DNA from: Astropecten irregularis
Taxonomy: Eukaryota; Echinodermata; Asteroidea; Paxillosida; Astropectinidae
Assembly (NCBI GenBank): GCA_963971285.1
Contig: OZ020256.1
Location: forward strand, 3,598,501 to 3,662,500
Length of the DNA: 64,000 bases
Direction of reading: 5' to 3'
Made by a program: the position numbers and the translations under genes. Within the stretch, counting starts at the first letter, position 1. Each line of letters starts with the position of its first letter. The notes beneath the pieces are model-generated. The model had not been told where the DNA came from and made no database searches. It saw only the letters and a program-made list of their open reading frames with translations. Positions 47,057 to 58,320 of the stretch are shown here, one piece after another.

Positions 47057-50000
47057 ATGCCTATACTCTACGCAACCATATCCAGAGCCACCACGGTGCT
47101 GGCCAACTTTGCAGCCTGTCATGGCAACTTCACAGAGGTCGCCGAGCAGATCCTTCCTAAAGTTCCTCCACAGAACACCAAGCTGACGTACTCCCACGAT
47201 TCCTACCTGTTTCACTACATCTCGGAGGATAAGCTTATCTACCTGTGTATAACGGATGATGTAAGTTGGCAAGGCATCGTTCTTTGTTCCTTGACTTCTT
47301 GAGAGGATCTTTATCAAAATAATGTTAAAAGACAAGAGGACAAGAATATGCAAGTAAAGATATACATGTAATGTGTATCTTGGTTCTTGGTTCTTAGTTT
47401 GGTTTCCTCCTAAATACTCCTGGAGGAGTTTAAACTGGAGGTGGCAAGTAGAATATACATATCTTTACTGTTCTTGTCCTCTTGTCATTTAGTATTTAGC
47501 CTTTGATAAAGATCCTGCTAGGATCAAAACGTCAGTCCCTCCGAACTCCAATCATTTCATATACTTCAGGTCATTATTTTGGCTGATGAGCAGTTTGCAA
47601 CACTTCATTACTTGTATCAAATATTTATGAAGAATATCCGCAGCATTCACACATTTATTCACACATAAATGCTTACAAATATGTACTTTGAAGTAATGCA
47701 ATTATCAAAAATTTGTAATCCAGGATTTAAGGATATTTAATGACATACCTAGCCCCTCATTTGTTCAGTACATGAACTTAAAACAATTATTTTCTCTCTT
47801 TATCTCCAGGAATTTGAAAGATCAAGAGCTTTTTTGTTTCTTGGTGAAATAAAAAGGAAGTAAGTCATATTTTAAAATATATTATAAATAAACATTTCAG
47901 TGTCCAACTATTTGGAAAATGGGCAGTCAGTGACACAAGTTTAAACTGACTTCAATTATCTTGAGAAGATACATACATATTCTTCTAGGAAAATTGACTG
48001 GAGCAGGATTCGAACCAGCGACCTCCTGAATACCGTACACTCGCTCTACCAAGTGAGATATCCAGCCAGTTGGTGGTGTCCCAAATAGTCAATTATCTTT
48101 GTTCATTTGGCAGTCAGAAGCCATGAAACCACTCACACACCGCCATATTCTAGGGATCATATCATCGATGTTACATAGATGTTACAAGCCTGGACTTTTT
48201 GTATCTGTGCAGGTTCATAACGACGTATGGAGCACGGGCCCAAACAGCACTTCCCTTTGCAATGAACAGTGAATTTTCCAGAATTCTAGCTACACAGATG
48301 GTAAGTAGGGCCAAGATAGCCTTTTCATACTTTAACATTTAATTAAAAGTCATTGAAAAGTGAATACAGAAAAATTGACTGGAGCGGGATTCGAACCGGC
48401 GACCTCCTGAATACCGTACAGGCGCTCTACCAACTGAGCCATCCAGCCCTGCATTGGTGGTGACCCCAATAGTCAATTATCTTTGTTCGTTTGGCAGTCA
48501 AAAGCCAGTCCAGTCAATTTTTCTTTGTTCACTTTTCAATGACATTAAAATTCAGTCAGTTTCCCTTGTGGTTATTTGATGATTATTTAATTAAAAGAAC
48601 AGTTATTCCTCCCAATTCCAATTGGTACTGTCACTCTTTACCGATCGATGTATTTGTGAGGCGACTGTACATGTAATTTAGAATGAATTCGATCACTCTG
48701 TACGGACAGATTTGTTATGCGTCCATAACTTTGCCATTCCTAGAAAAATGCAAGTGTTACCCTTTGATCAATGTTACTTAAATGTGACACTTATTACGTG
48801 TATTTTTTTGTATTTTCATTGTAGGTCATTTGGGTTGCTCAATATTTTACATACTCCAAAAAGACTAAGGGAAGCTATTTTTGATTCTACATTTCGTTCT
48901 TTATTCAGAACATCTTCAGGAATAGCAATTAACTGGTTTTATTATTTACTAAAATTAAAAAAATCTAGGGTCATTGGGCCAATCCAAGATGAGGTTGATA
49001 GTGCATTTGAGGAGCACACAGGGAAACTAGTCCATAATATTAGGCAATTGTTAATGCCACATCCTCCATGGTGCTGTGGTGTGGAGAAACCAGTTCCTCA
49101 CACTGAAACAAAACTGGTGGTCTCTTCACAGTTAAAAATGCCACTGGAAGGGGTACCTAGTCCACAGCAAGGCAATGCAGTTCATGCCTCCCAAATTATG
49201 TGGAGAAACCTATCCCTGATACTCAAACAAAACTGATGGTCTCTTCACAATACAAATGAGACTGGAAGGGAAATCTAGTCCACATCCAGACAATGTAGTA
49301 TTTCAGGGGGTGATTTTACAAAGCACTAAGATTGATCTTAAATATGAATTAATCATAATTGCTAAGCAAAGTGTGATGTCACAATGCAAATACAATGTAC
49401 TATGGTGATACCTACAAATCGTCTTAAGATCAATCTTAGTGCTGCGTGAAATCCAGCCCTGGGGTCGATTTCACCAAACTCTTTGTAACTTACTATCAAT
49501 CGTAGGACTTTTGATGCATTGGAGCCCTACATGGGATAGGCCCCCCTACTATGGGTTATCCTTCGTATCTCAAGTTATGATAGATCACAGGGCTTTGTGA
49601 AATTGACCCCTGGTCTCCCAGCCAAGTACTCTACACAGTTGATGTTATGATTGATCACTGTCTTCATCTTTGCAGCGTTATTACTCAGAAGAAACACCAG
49701 TTGACAGATTGGGCAGCGTACAAGCAGATGTGGAGGATCTGAACCGCATCATGGTCAGGAATATCGGTACGTCCAGTAATATTCTAGCCACATCTAAACT
49801 GGTTGCCAAATGCCAATAAGGTGGCGGTTACTGTTCACTGTTCACTGTAGGGCAGGGTTGGATTCGCAAAACCTGGACCCTGACCAATAGTGGCACACAC
49901 CAGTTGGAAAATAGTTTACCCATGTTGCATTGTCAGATTGTAATTATGATTAGTTGCACTTATGAAATGCATATGGAGAGCTTGCAAGCAATGCTCCAAC

Positions 50001-52648
50001 CCCCACAACCACAGCAACCCCCACCCCCACGTATGAAACCCCCATTTAGGTTTTGTCAGATTCATTGAAGAACAGTGAACGCAATAAAGAAAAATCAACT
50101 TTCATATATTGCTTGGAGTTAGGAGGGTCTGATGTTTTGATCCTAGCAGGATCTTTTTTAGCCTTCGAGAAAGATCCTTGCCCTCCTAACTCTAAGCATT
50201 TTATAAATTTTAGGTCATTATTTTGGCTGATGAGCAGTTTGCAGCAGTTTATTACTTGTATAGTTTCATTTATCATTATATCCTTCTTTTCATGGCCTAC
50301 TCCATGTTCTGTATTTTCTGCCGTATTCACAGAATCCATATCCAACAGAGGTGAAAGGTTGGAATTACTGATAGATAAAACTGATGCTCTAGAAACCACT
50401 GTAAGTATACCCACCTTATTCAGCTTTGATTTGATGTTCAATAAGCCATTTTTGAGTTAAATCTGAATAGTATCTGATACGCAGACTTCTTTCATTGCAC
50501 ATAAACAATTCAATTTGAATTTCCCAGACTAAAGACTGTTGCTATATCACGTGATTCGGGGCAAGCTTTTGCATAACGATACCCATCTCTGGAATGGACT
50601 GGTTCCTTTGTGCCATTTTTATCTATTATGAACAGTGCATTGGTGCAAGACGTCTGTTATGTAACTAAACAAAAGCTTGCCCAGAATTATGTTACACATG
50701 TAGACCGATCTGACAGCACGATATACCATCCGGAATTACTGCAGTGTCCCGCCCGTATGGTGTACGTTCCCTAATCAGGGGACATACACCCTGCAGCACA
50801 TGTATAGAGTGCAGCAGATCGTAGTAAATTTTTTTGTTGCAGGACAAAAGATGGGCAGGGACACCGCAGTAATGGTGGATGGTATGTCATGCCGTCGAAT
50901 CGGTCTATAGCAACAGCGTCTTTAGTCTGGAAAATGTACCAGATACATGTATTGTTCAATTTTAACTAGTGAAAGGCTTATTGCATTCTGATCATATCCA
51001 GTTTCTATTGTTTTGTACAGTGTGTCCCAACGCAACACTTTGTCGGAACCATTATGTTAAAATTAAACTGTTTATCACTTCAAGATTCAGTTATATGATA
51101 CAACCATGTCTTGGCTATCACCATGTAGAATTTAAGCAAAAGTGGGCTGAAATTGGCGAAAATGTGACCAATTGAAAGAGTACTCTTTAAAAACAAATTT
51201 GCAGTATTCGTGAATAAGTGGCCAATACACACATAATGTGTATTGGAAGAAAGATGGGAAAATTGGGATTTGAGGTTGGGTGATTCAGTCTTATTTTTTC
51301 TCTCAATCTCAGTCCAATTTTGCTCTAATTCTACTTGGTGATAGCCAAGACATAGCTGTATCACATATCTGAATCTTGAAGTGATGACAAGTTTAATTTT
51401 CATATAATAGTTCTTGACACAAAGTGTTGCATTTTTCTTTGGGAGACCCAGTAAACTGCTGAACATCCTTACACTACTCAATGTGACATTTGTATTACTG
51501 TTTCCTCTTTTTGATCTGTTTCGTCACAGTCACTAACCTTCAAGAAGAGCAGTAAATCCCTGGCACGGTCCATGTACATCAAAAATCTCAAACTTACAAT
51601 CATCGTTGTTGTCGTACTCATTGTAAGTAAATCATCCTTATCCAAGTCAAACAATCAAATATACTGCTTGGAGGAGGGCCTTAGGCGCTTCGATCCTAGC
51701 AGGATCTTTATCGAAGGCTATCAATAAAGATCCTGCTAGGATCGAAACGCGTCAGGCCCTCCTAACTTCAAGCATTTTTATAAATTCTTGGTCGTTATTT
51801 TGATGAGCAGTTTGCAGCAGTTTATTACTTGTATTGAATAACGTGTACTGTGAGACATGTATAGTTAAGTTTCAATTTTCTTCATCTCACGTTTATCTTT
51901 AAAAATGACTAGAGACATAAAAAAAGAAAGGATAATCACAAGGGATTGATATATATTCAGACTTTATATTCAGACCTGGAAATACAGGCTGTGGTTTTTC
52001 GTTGAAGTTAAATCTCTGTTGTCTTGTTCAAAAAAAGAGTTTTACTTAAAAAGTGTACCTAATTTCAACTCAAGTGGACGTACCAAATGGAGTTAAGTCT
52101 GAGCCTAAGCCAAGGCTTTGAAAGGAACAGTAGTCTAGCAGATTCATCAAAAAAACTGATTGTGTTATCATACTTTGGTAGCATAGCATACCGAAACAGA
52201 AATCTACACAGATTTACCTATAACTTACAGGGTATAAAGATGGTGATGGTAGAAGAAACATACCGTTAAATTATTTCTTCCTGAAATGCTTTTCTTATTC
52301 AGAGAAGAGTACATAAAACCAATTGATCAAAATCAATTTTGATCTTCGGAAGATAAAGAATCCTGTTAACAGATTTTAAAATACAGTGGCCATTTTTCAC
52401 TGTTTTCTCAAAAAGTTGGCACCGTATGGGACTGGGAATTTCACAGATGACAGTTACTGTATCTTCCTCGATATATTTGCCCATGAATCTGCATTTCTTT
52501 GACAAAAACCAAAGTATGAAATTACCTCTAAGTGGAGTACAGGATTTGCATTGATTCTTGCTTCTATTTTCTCTTGCAGCTTGTCATTTATTTCATTGTT
52601 TCTGCTGCATGCGGAGGACTGAGCTGGCCCCACTGTGTGCAGCGCTGA
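47057..52648 (+). CDS. VAMP7: Vesicle-associated membrane protein 7 (longin R-SNARE), 7 coding exons
   Basis: VAMP7 is the longin-type R-SNARE that drives fusion of late endosomes, lysosomes and secretory vesicles with target membranes. Exons: 47057-47260, 47810-47859, 48213-48300, 49676-49766, 50333-50400, 51530-51622, 52580-52648. All introns are GT/AG with matching phases; the product is 220 residues, the same length as human VAMP7. The longin domain covers about 1-115 (NTKLTYSHDSYLFHYI, LIYLCITDDEFERSRAF, TTYGARAQTALPFAMNSEF). The SNARE motif follows (about 120-180), with the zero-layer Arg at 150 in SISNRGERLELLIDK. One C-terminal membrane anchor lies at about 189-209 (KLTIIVVVVLILVIYFIVSA), with a short lumenal tail CGGLSWPHCVQR. 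A splice acceptor (TTTACAG) 33 bases before the ATG shows that a non-coding leader exon lies upstream. Every family feature is intact, so function is very likely conserved. Confidence 0.97.
47505..47625 (+). repeat. Hammerhead-like repeat family R, copy in VAMP7 intron 1
   Basis: CCTTTGATAAAGATCCTGCT and AGGATCAAAACGTCAGTCCC, followed by TCATTATTTTGGCTGATGAG and a CATTACTTGTAT end. Same family as 50108, 51663, 53600 and 29925. Confidence 0.6.
47988..48195 (-). mobile_element. tRNA-type SINE (family A)
   Basis: In reverse: AAAATTGACTGGAGCAGGAT, CGAACCAGCGACCTCCTGAA, TCTACCAAGTGAGATATCCA, then AATAGTCAATTATCTTTGTT and GGCAGTCAGAAGCCATGAAA. The A and B boxes are clear on the minus strand. In VAMP7 intron 2, about 20 bases before exon 3. 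Confidence 0.75.
48340..48590 (-). mobile_element. tRNA-type SINE (family A) with inverted tail at both ends
   Basis: The head in reverse (GGAGCGGGATTCGAACCGGC, CTCTACCAACTGAGCCATCC) is complete. On the low side lies AAAGTCATTGAAAAGTGAAT with AAAAATTGACTGG; on the high side CCAGTCAATTTTTCTTTGTT with ACTTTTCAATGACATTAAAA. The two tails are inverse copies, so the whole unit can fold back. In VAMP7 intron 3. Confidence 0.75.
48826..49236 (+). other. open frame of unknown nature in VAMP7 intron 3
   Basis: A frame of about 137 residues stays open after a possible acceptor (TTTTCATTGTAG), with protein-like stretches LHTPKRLREAIFDSTFRSLF and IGPIQDEVDSAFEEHTGKLV. I recognise no family. The 3-prime part (49081-49199) is repeated imperfectly at 49200-49300. 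Joined to VAMP7 exon 3 (phase 0) it would stop after about 19 codons, so it is not a simple VAMP7 exon. It may be a gene fragment or chance. Confidence 0.25.
49304..49461. mobile_element. Short inverted-repeat DNA element, CTAAGATTGATCTTAA type, copy 1
   Basis: The left side CAAAGCACTAAGATTGATCT and right side AGATCAATCTTAGTGCTGCG are inverses; the outer ends are CAGGGGGTGATTTTAC and GTGAAATCCAGCCCTG. In VAMP7 intron 3. The next element begins in its last bases. Confidence 0.7.
49460..49612. mobile_element. Short inverted-repeat DNA element, CGTAACT type, copy 5
   Basis: The ends GGGGTCGATTTCACCAAAC and TTTGTGAAATTGACCCCTG are inverses. It directly abuts the preceding element. In VAMP7 intron 3. 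Confidence 0.7.
50108..50270 (+). repeat. Hammerhead-like repeat family R, inverted dimer in VAMP7 intron 4
   Basis: CTTGGAGTTAGGAGGGTCTG and TTTTGATCCTAGCAGGATCT on the left face GAGAAAGATCCTTGCCCTCC and TAACTCTAAGCATTTTATAA on the right. The common 3-prime part (TCATTATTTTGGCTGATGAG, GCAGTTTATTACTTGTAT) follows. Confidence 0.65.
50700..50910. mobile_element. Short inverted-repeat DNA element (ACCGAT ends), copy 2
   Basis: TAGACCGATCTGACAGCACG on the left and GTCGAATCGGTCTATAG on the right, then inward ATTACTGCAGTGTCCCGCC against GGGCAGGGACACCGCAGTAA. Relative of 32653-32905. In VAMP7 intron 5. Confidence 0.7.
51663..51840 (+). repeat. Hammerhead-like repeat family R, best inverted dimer, VAMP7 intron 6
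   Basis: The left arm GCTTGGAGGAGGGCCTTAGG with CTTCGATCCTAGCAGGATCT is mirrored by AAGATCCTGCTAGGATCGAA with CAGGCCCTCCTAACTTCAAG, giving arms of about 50 bases. The right half carries stem GATCC / GGATC followed by GAAAC. The family 3-prime part follows. Confidence 0.7.
52164..52531 (+). mobile_element. Family K DNA transposon, copy 8
   Basis: GTTATCATACTTTGGTAGCA at the left and ACCAAAGTATGAAATTACCT at the right; the outer TTAA sites have decayed. In VAMP7 intron 6, about 50 bases before the last exon. Confidence 0.65.
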
Positions 52649-53369
52649 AGGGATACAGGCCACGCCTACTCATGAATACTGCTTCAGTACTGAGTGAGAG
52701 ATTATAGAATTTAGACCACACCCCTCATGAATAATGCATATATTTAAATTGAGATTTTTTGTGTGTGTGTTCACAACTCCTGTGATATGAAATTGCGAGT
52801 GAACAATCAATTCTGGCCATGAGAATAGAATGGAACAAAATATGTGTTAAATATTATACAAATAATGAATGTTTATGAGTAGAATGGTAAGAATAATTTC
52901 ATGAGGTGACAGATAGCCGAGTATAATGGAACAGTCCAGCTGTCACCGAATTAAATTATTCTTAACATTTTACGAATTTGAAACATTCATTATTTGTTTT
53001 ATATCATGCCTGCGCATGGGCAATAACGCGGGCATAACCAGAATAACTCACCACGAAAGTTCTGATGAACGGTACCCGGTTATAAGTACGAATTATTTGG
53101 TGGCATGTGATCAAGATTGACCAATCAGATGACTGGAATTTTTGAAGGCTTGATGCCGAGTCGGACAACTCAAAATCCATTCGTTACAAGCCTGCTCATG
53201 TGAAAAGCTTGTAATGTACCTTGCTCAAGGACATCCAACACTTGGTTTTAAAGTAACAGCTCACTAGACTCTAAGTCCGACCGTTTTTCTAGGATTGTGT
53301 TCATTGCATTGAAAGTGGACAACAAGATGCTTAAAGATACACAACTTTCAGTGTGTGGATCTCTATATA

Positions 53370-53537
53370 GAGGTTATTCACCGACGTCATAAAATCATGT
53401 GATTGGCCGTCAAGCTTTTCTATGTTGTTCATGGTTACCCGTAGGACACTGTACGTTGCGTGTGCACTGAAGCGTATTGTTTCGCATGTGCAATCATCGT
53501 GCTTGACGGCCAACTACTGCGTCACGTGAATAACCTC
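53370..53537. mobile_element. Short inverted-repeat DNA element (GAGGTTATTCAC ends), copy 2
   Basis: GAGGTTATTCACCGACGTCA at the left and TGCGTCACGTGAATAACCTC at the right. The interior GCACTGAAGCGTATTGTTTC matches the copy at 32221. It lies in the VAMP7 3-prime flank. Confidence 0.7.
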
Positions 53538-53599
53538 GAGGATGCTATACAGAAAATGTACAAATGAAATGTACCAGACTTATGTGACAAGGGCAGAGT

Positions 53600-53765
53600 A
53601 AGGAGGGCCTGACGTTTCAATCTTGGCAGGATCATTCTCAAAGGCTTCCTCATTTAGCCTTTGAGAAAGATCCTGTTATGATAAAATTGTCAGGCCCCAA
53701 ACTCTGAGCATTTTGTACATTTTAGGTCATTATTTTGGTTGATGGGCAGTTTATTACTTGTATGG
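53600..53765 (+). repeat. Hammerhead-like repeat family R, inverted dimer downstream of VAMP7
   Basis: AGGAGGGCCTGACGTTTCAA with TTGGCAGGATCATTCTCAAA faces GCCTTTGAGAAAGATCCTGT. The GAAAC box of the right half is decayed. The shared 3-prime part (TCATTATTTTGGTTGATGGG) follows. Confidence 0.6.
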
Positions 53766-54183
53766 ACGAATATTTAATCGTGTTTTCATGAAGGGGATGG
53801 TGAACTTCTTGCTGTGGTCAGTGCAACTGATCATCAGTTAAAATTAAATCCTAATTAGGAAGAGTTTTCTGTAAATATTCTCATCACGATATTTGGTTTG
53901 GAAATTGTATTTTTGGCTATGGTAAGTACCGCTGACCAGCCATTTTAACCAGAATCTAAGGATTTGTGTGTAAATACTTGGTAAAATTGGCAAAATCGAA
54001 ATTCATTTTCTAATTGCGAAAGAGTATGCATGTCATGAAATTTGTACTAAGTGGGCCTTAATATTATCAGTAGAAAAAGTTTGACATGTATGTTCGTATG
54101 TAACATCTTGTGTGGCACTTAAGACTGTTTCTAGTCTTTGACTGTACTTAAGTTGGTCTAAAGAGATACTGGTAATTATGGAC

Positions 54184-54189
54184 AATAAA
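54184..54189 (+). terminator. candidate VAMP7 polyadenylation signal
   Basis: AATAAA about 1.5 kb beyond the stop, the first I see after it. Further AATAAA hexamers occur downstream (for example near 55193). The true 3-prime end cannot be fixed from sequence alone. Confidence 0.3.
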
Positions 54190-54259
54190 TACAAGTTTAC
54201 ATGTCCATGTATTGACGCAGATGTAATTGCTACATTGTAAGCTCATCACGTCATACCCC

Positions 54260-54720
54260 TTGTCGTTTTCATCAATTTTGGCCCAAAACGGACGTTTTCC
54301 AGAATTGTGTGTAATCTTCCTATTGGGTATCTGGGACTACAAGAAACACATTTCCAGTAAGAAAAATGCTCATCCAGTTGTCTTAGAAGTATATTGGTGA
54401 ATTTTGAATATATTTAATTTTTCAGTGAAAATGGAAAATTTTTCATCAATTTTGGCCCGAAACTGACGTTTTCCAGAATTGTGTGTAATCTTCCTATAGG
54501 GTATTTGGGAGTACAATAAACACATTTCCAGTAAGGAAAATGCCTTTTTTTTTGTCATCCTAACAGCAAAATGATGTAATTTGAATACATTTAATTTTTC
54601 AGTGAAAATGGACAAAATGGCAAGGGGTACGTACCCCTTGCTGTTTTCATCAATTTTGGCCCAAAACTGTGTGTAAGAAAAATGTCTTTTTTGTCGTCTT
54701 AACAGCAAAATGATGTAATT
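54260..54720. repeat. Tandem and dispersed repeat around CAAGGGGTAC/GTACCCCTTG
   Basis: Units of about 170-190 bases share TTTTCATCAATTTTGGCCC, GTGTAATCTTCCTAT, AACACATTTCCAGTAA and ATTTAATTTTTCAGTGAAAA. A perfect 20-bp palindrome (CAAGGGGTAC plus its inverse) is at 54621-54640. Related units are at 55640-55830 and 59690-60140. Confidence 0.6.
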
Positions 54721-55894
54721 TTACAAAAGATGCAAGCAGATGTAGAGACAAGAGTTTTCAGACAATGTTGTTGTGAGAGTTTTGCTCTTATTAAAGATTT
54801 ACGACAGTCATTCTTAAATCTTAAAGAGCCTTGAAGGTAATTGTGGACGTGTGTTTGTCCAGTTGTACATATTAAAGTATACTAATTGGTGCTTTTTTCA
54901 CTGAGGAAAATTGTGTTTAATTTTTGTTCTTCTATTTTTCTATTCTTGCTGGAGTAAAAAGCTCTTTATAAATAATAAAAGATTGTTCTTTTAAAGTCAT
55001 TATATTTACTGCAAAATGTTTTGTACTTCTGCCTTGAATGTCTAGTCCGTCTTATGTACTGCAAAAAAATTTACCCGCAAAATAAACAACTAAAAAATGA
55101 CTTCTTTTGGCAAAGTAGAACGTGTCAGCTTTAAGTCAAAGTCACTGTATCATGTATTAATAATTCGGACATCCCGAAATACCAAGACATTGAATAAAGT
55201 GCCTGATATTTATTCCAAGATTTAAATTGTGTACACTTATGTGTTTTTTTTTGCATTTTATGTGTTCAGTTTGAGAAATCAAGTTCATTTACACAAACAG
55301 GATTGATATTAATGCAAGCTTTTCATCCAATAATTCACGTATCAAATCTAGCATTTATTTGCATCAACAAATTCAGTGTTAATTCTATAAGACAAGATTC
55401 TGGCATGCACAAGTCTAACAGGAACCAAGGCATATGATTATAATACTTCATGAAATATTAATTTGATAAGCATATAAAAAAAATTGGGCATAAGCGCTCA
55501 ATATTGAGAATTCTAATTTATGAAAATACTGTAAGCTTGCATTTATACAAGGTTTGTAGAACCGGCTACCATACGTAACCTTGTTACCTATAAAGTCATT
55601 ACTATAACTAACAGAAAAACTAAGATACAAGTTGAATTTTAGCCCAAAAATGACAAAAATGGCAAGTGGTACCCCTTGTTGGTTTTTGTCCCAAAAGCTG
55701 CCCTAGACCAAGAGGAACTCATTTCTGATGCGATACAGTGAAAATATATGACTTGAACTTTGGCCCAAAAATGACAAAAATGGCAAGATAGGTGTCTTAG
55801 ACCTCAAAGAACCCATTTCTAGTTTAAAAACAGGTCTATTTCGCATCTGCGAGGAGATTCTTCCGTACAGCTACCAGAACCTAATACCGACTTC

Positions 55895-57791
55895 ATAATG
55901 TATAGCTATCATCAATCACACCCAGGCTAATTCATACGTGTATCTATCATCAATCACACAAGCTTCATATGTATAGCTACCATCAATCACACACAAGCTT
56001 CATACGTATAGCTACCAACAATCACACACAGGCTTCATAAGTATATCTATCATCAATCACAGACAAGCTTCATACGTATATCTACCATCAATCACAGACA
56101 AGCTTCATACGTATATCTATCATCAATCACAAACAGGCCTCATACGTACATCTGCCATCAGTCACACACAAGCTTCATAAGTATATCTATCATCAATCAC
56201 AGACAAGCTTCATACGTATATCTACCATCAATCACAGACAAGCTTCATACGTATATCTACCATCAACAACAGACAAGCTTCATACGTATATCTACCATCA
56301 ATCACAGACAAGCTTCATACGTATATCTATCATCAATCACAAACAGGCCTCATACGTACATCTGCCATCAGTCACACACAAGCTTCATAAGTATATCTAT
56401 CATCAATCACAGACAAGCTTCATACGTATATCTACCATCAATCACAGACAAGCTTCATACGTATATCTACCATCAATCACAGACAAGCTTCATACGTATA
56501 TCTACCATCAATCACAGACAAGCTTCATACATATAGCATGCATCAATCACAGACAAGCTTCATACGTATATCTATCATCAATCAGACAAGCTTCATATGT
56601 ATAGCATACCATCAATCACACACAAGCTTCATACGTATATCTATCATCAATCACAGACAAGCTTCATACGTATATCTATCATCAATCACAGACAAGCTTC
56701 ATACGTATATCTATCATCAATCACAGACAAGCTTCATACGTATATCTATCATCAATCAGACAAGCTTCATACGTATATCTATCATCAATCACAGACAAGC
56801 TTCATACGTATATCTATCATCAATCAGACAAGCTTCATACGTATATCTACCATCAATCACAGAAAAGCTTCATACGTATAGGCCCTATCTACCATCAATC
56901 ACAGACAAGCTTCATACGTATATCTACCATCAATCACAGACAAGCTTCATACGTATATCTATCATCAATCAGACAAGCTTCATACGTATATCTACCATCA
57001 ATCACAGACAAGCTTCATACGTATATCTATCATCAATCACAGACAAGCTTCATACGTATATCTATCATCAATCACAGACAAGCTTCATATGTATATCTAT
57101 CATCAATCACAGACAAGCTTCATACGTATATCTATCATCAATCAGACAAGCTTCATACGTATATCTATCATCAATCACAGACAAGCTTCATACGTATATC
57201 TATCATCAATCACAGACAAGCTTCATACGTATATCTATCATCAATCAGACAAGCTTCATACGTATATCTACCATCAATCACAGACAAGCTTCATACGTAT
57301 ATCTACCATCAATCACAGACAAGCTTCATACGTATATCTACCATCAATCACAGACAAGCTTCATACGTATATCTATCATCAATCAGACAAGCTTCATACG
57401 TATATCTATCATCAATCACAGACAAGCTTCATACGTATATCTATCATCAATCAGACAAGCTTCATACGTATATCTACCATCAATCACAGACAAGCTTCAT
57501 ACGTATATCTACCATCAATCACAGACAAGCTTCATACGTATATCTACCATCAATCACAGACAAGCTTCATACGTATATCTACCATCAATCACACACAAGC
57601 TTCATACGTATATCTACCATCAATCACAGACAAGCTTCATACGTATATCTATCATCAATCAGACAAGCTTCATATGTATAGCATACCATCAATCACACAC
57701 AAGCTTCATACGTATATCTACCATCAATCACACACAGGCTTCATACGTATATCTATCATCAATCACAGACAAGCTTCATACGTATATCTAT
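55895..57791 (+). repeat. 35-bp minisatellite with 32-bp variant units
   Basis: About 54 units. The full unit is 35 bases, CATCAATCACAGACAAGCTT followed by CATACGTATATCTAT or ...CTAC. A shorter 32-base form lacks three bases (CATCAATCAGACAAGC) and recurs every two to five units. The first 600 bases are more diverged. Because 35 is not a multiple of three and the unit has no stop in the frames it passes through, a 430-codon frame runs across it; this is an artefact, not a protein gene. Confidence 0.9.
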
Positions 57792-58320
57792 GGAGAAGTG
57801 CCCCCAGGTAGTTCCCCCAGTATGAAGTAGTGCCCCCTAGTAGTTCCCCCAGTAGTTCCCCCAGTATAAAGAAGTGCCCCCTGGTAGTTCCCCCAGTAGT
57901 TCCCCCAGTAGTTCCCCAAGTATGGAGTAGTGCCCCCTAGTAGTTCCCCCAGTATGAAGTAGTGCCCCCAGGTAGTTCCCCCAGTAGTTCCCCCAAGTAT
58001 GGAGTAGTGCCCCTAGTAGTTCCCCCAGTATGGAGTAGTGCCCCCAGGTAGTTCCCCCAATATGAAGTAGTGCCCCCAGGTAGTTCCCCCAGTAGTTCCC
58101 CCAGTATGAAGTAGTGCCCCCGGTAGTTCCCCCAAGTATGGAGTAGTGCCCCTAGTAGTTCCCCTAGTAGTTCCCCCAGTAGTTCCCCCAGTATGGAGTA
58201 GTGCCCCCAGGTAGTTCCCCCAGTATGAAGTAGTGCCCCCAGGTAGTTCCCCCAGTATGAAGTAGTGCCCCCGGTAGTGCCCCCCAGTAGTTCCCCCAGT
58301 ATGGAGTAGTACCCCCAGTA
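57792..58320 (+). repeat. C-rich minisatellite of about 32 bp
   Basis: Units GAAGTAGTGCCCCCAGGTAG plus TTCCCCCAGTAT, mixed with shorter AGTAGTTCCCCC steps. It starts directly where the 35-bp array ends. The minus strand carries dozens of GGGGG runs, giving quadruplex potential. Open frames across it (GGTTGGTT-rich) are by-products. Confidence 0.9.

Noticed and set aside
53820-53935. Hydrophobic frame before a GTAAGTACC donor at about 53920, as an upstream exon of the orphan exon at 58386
   Set aside because: No acceptor or conserved sequence supports it, and the link is guesswork.
56538-57830. 430-codon open frame and two shorter frames on the plus strand
   Set aside because: They are translations of the 35/32-bp minisatellite; the same peptide words appear in all three phases, there is no codon bias, and no domain.
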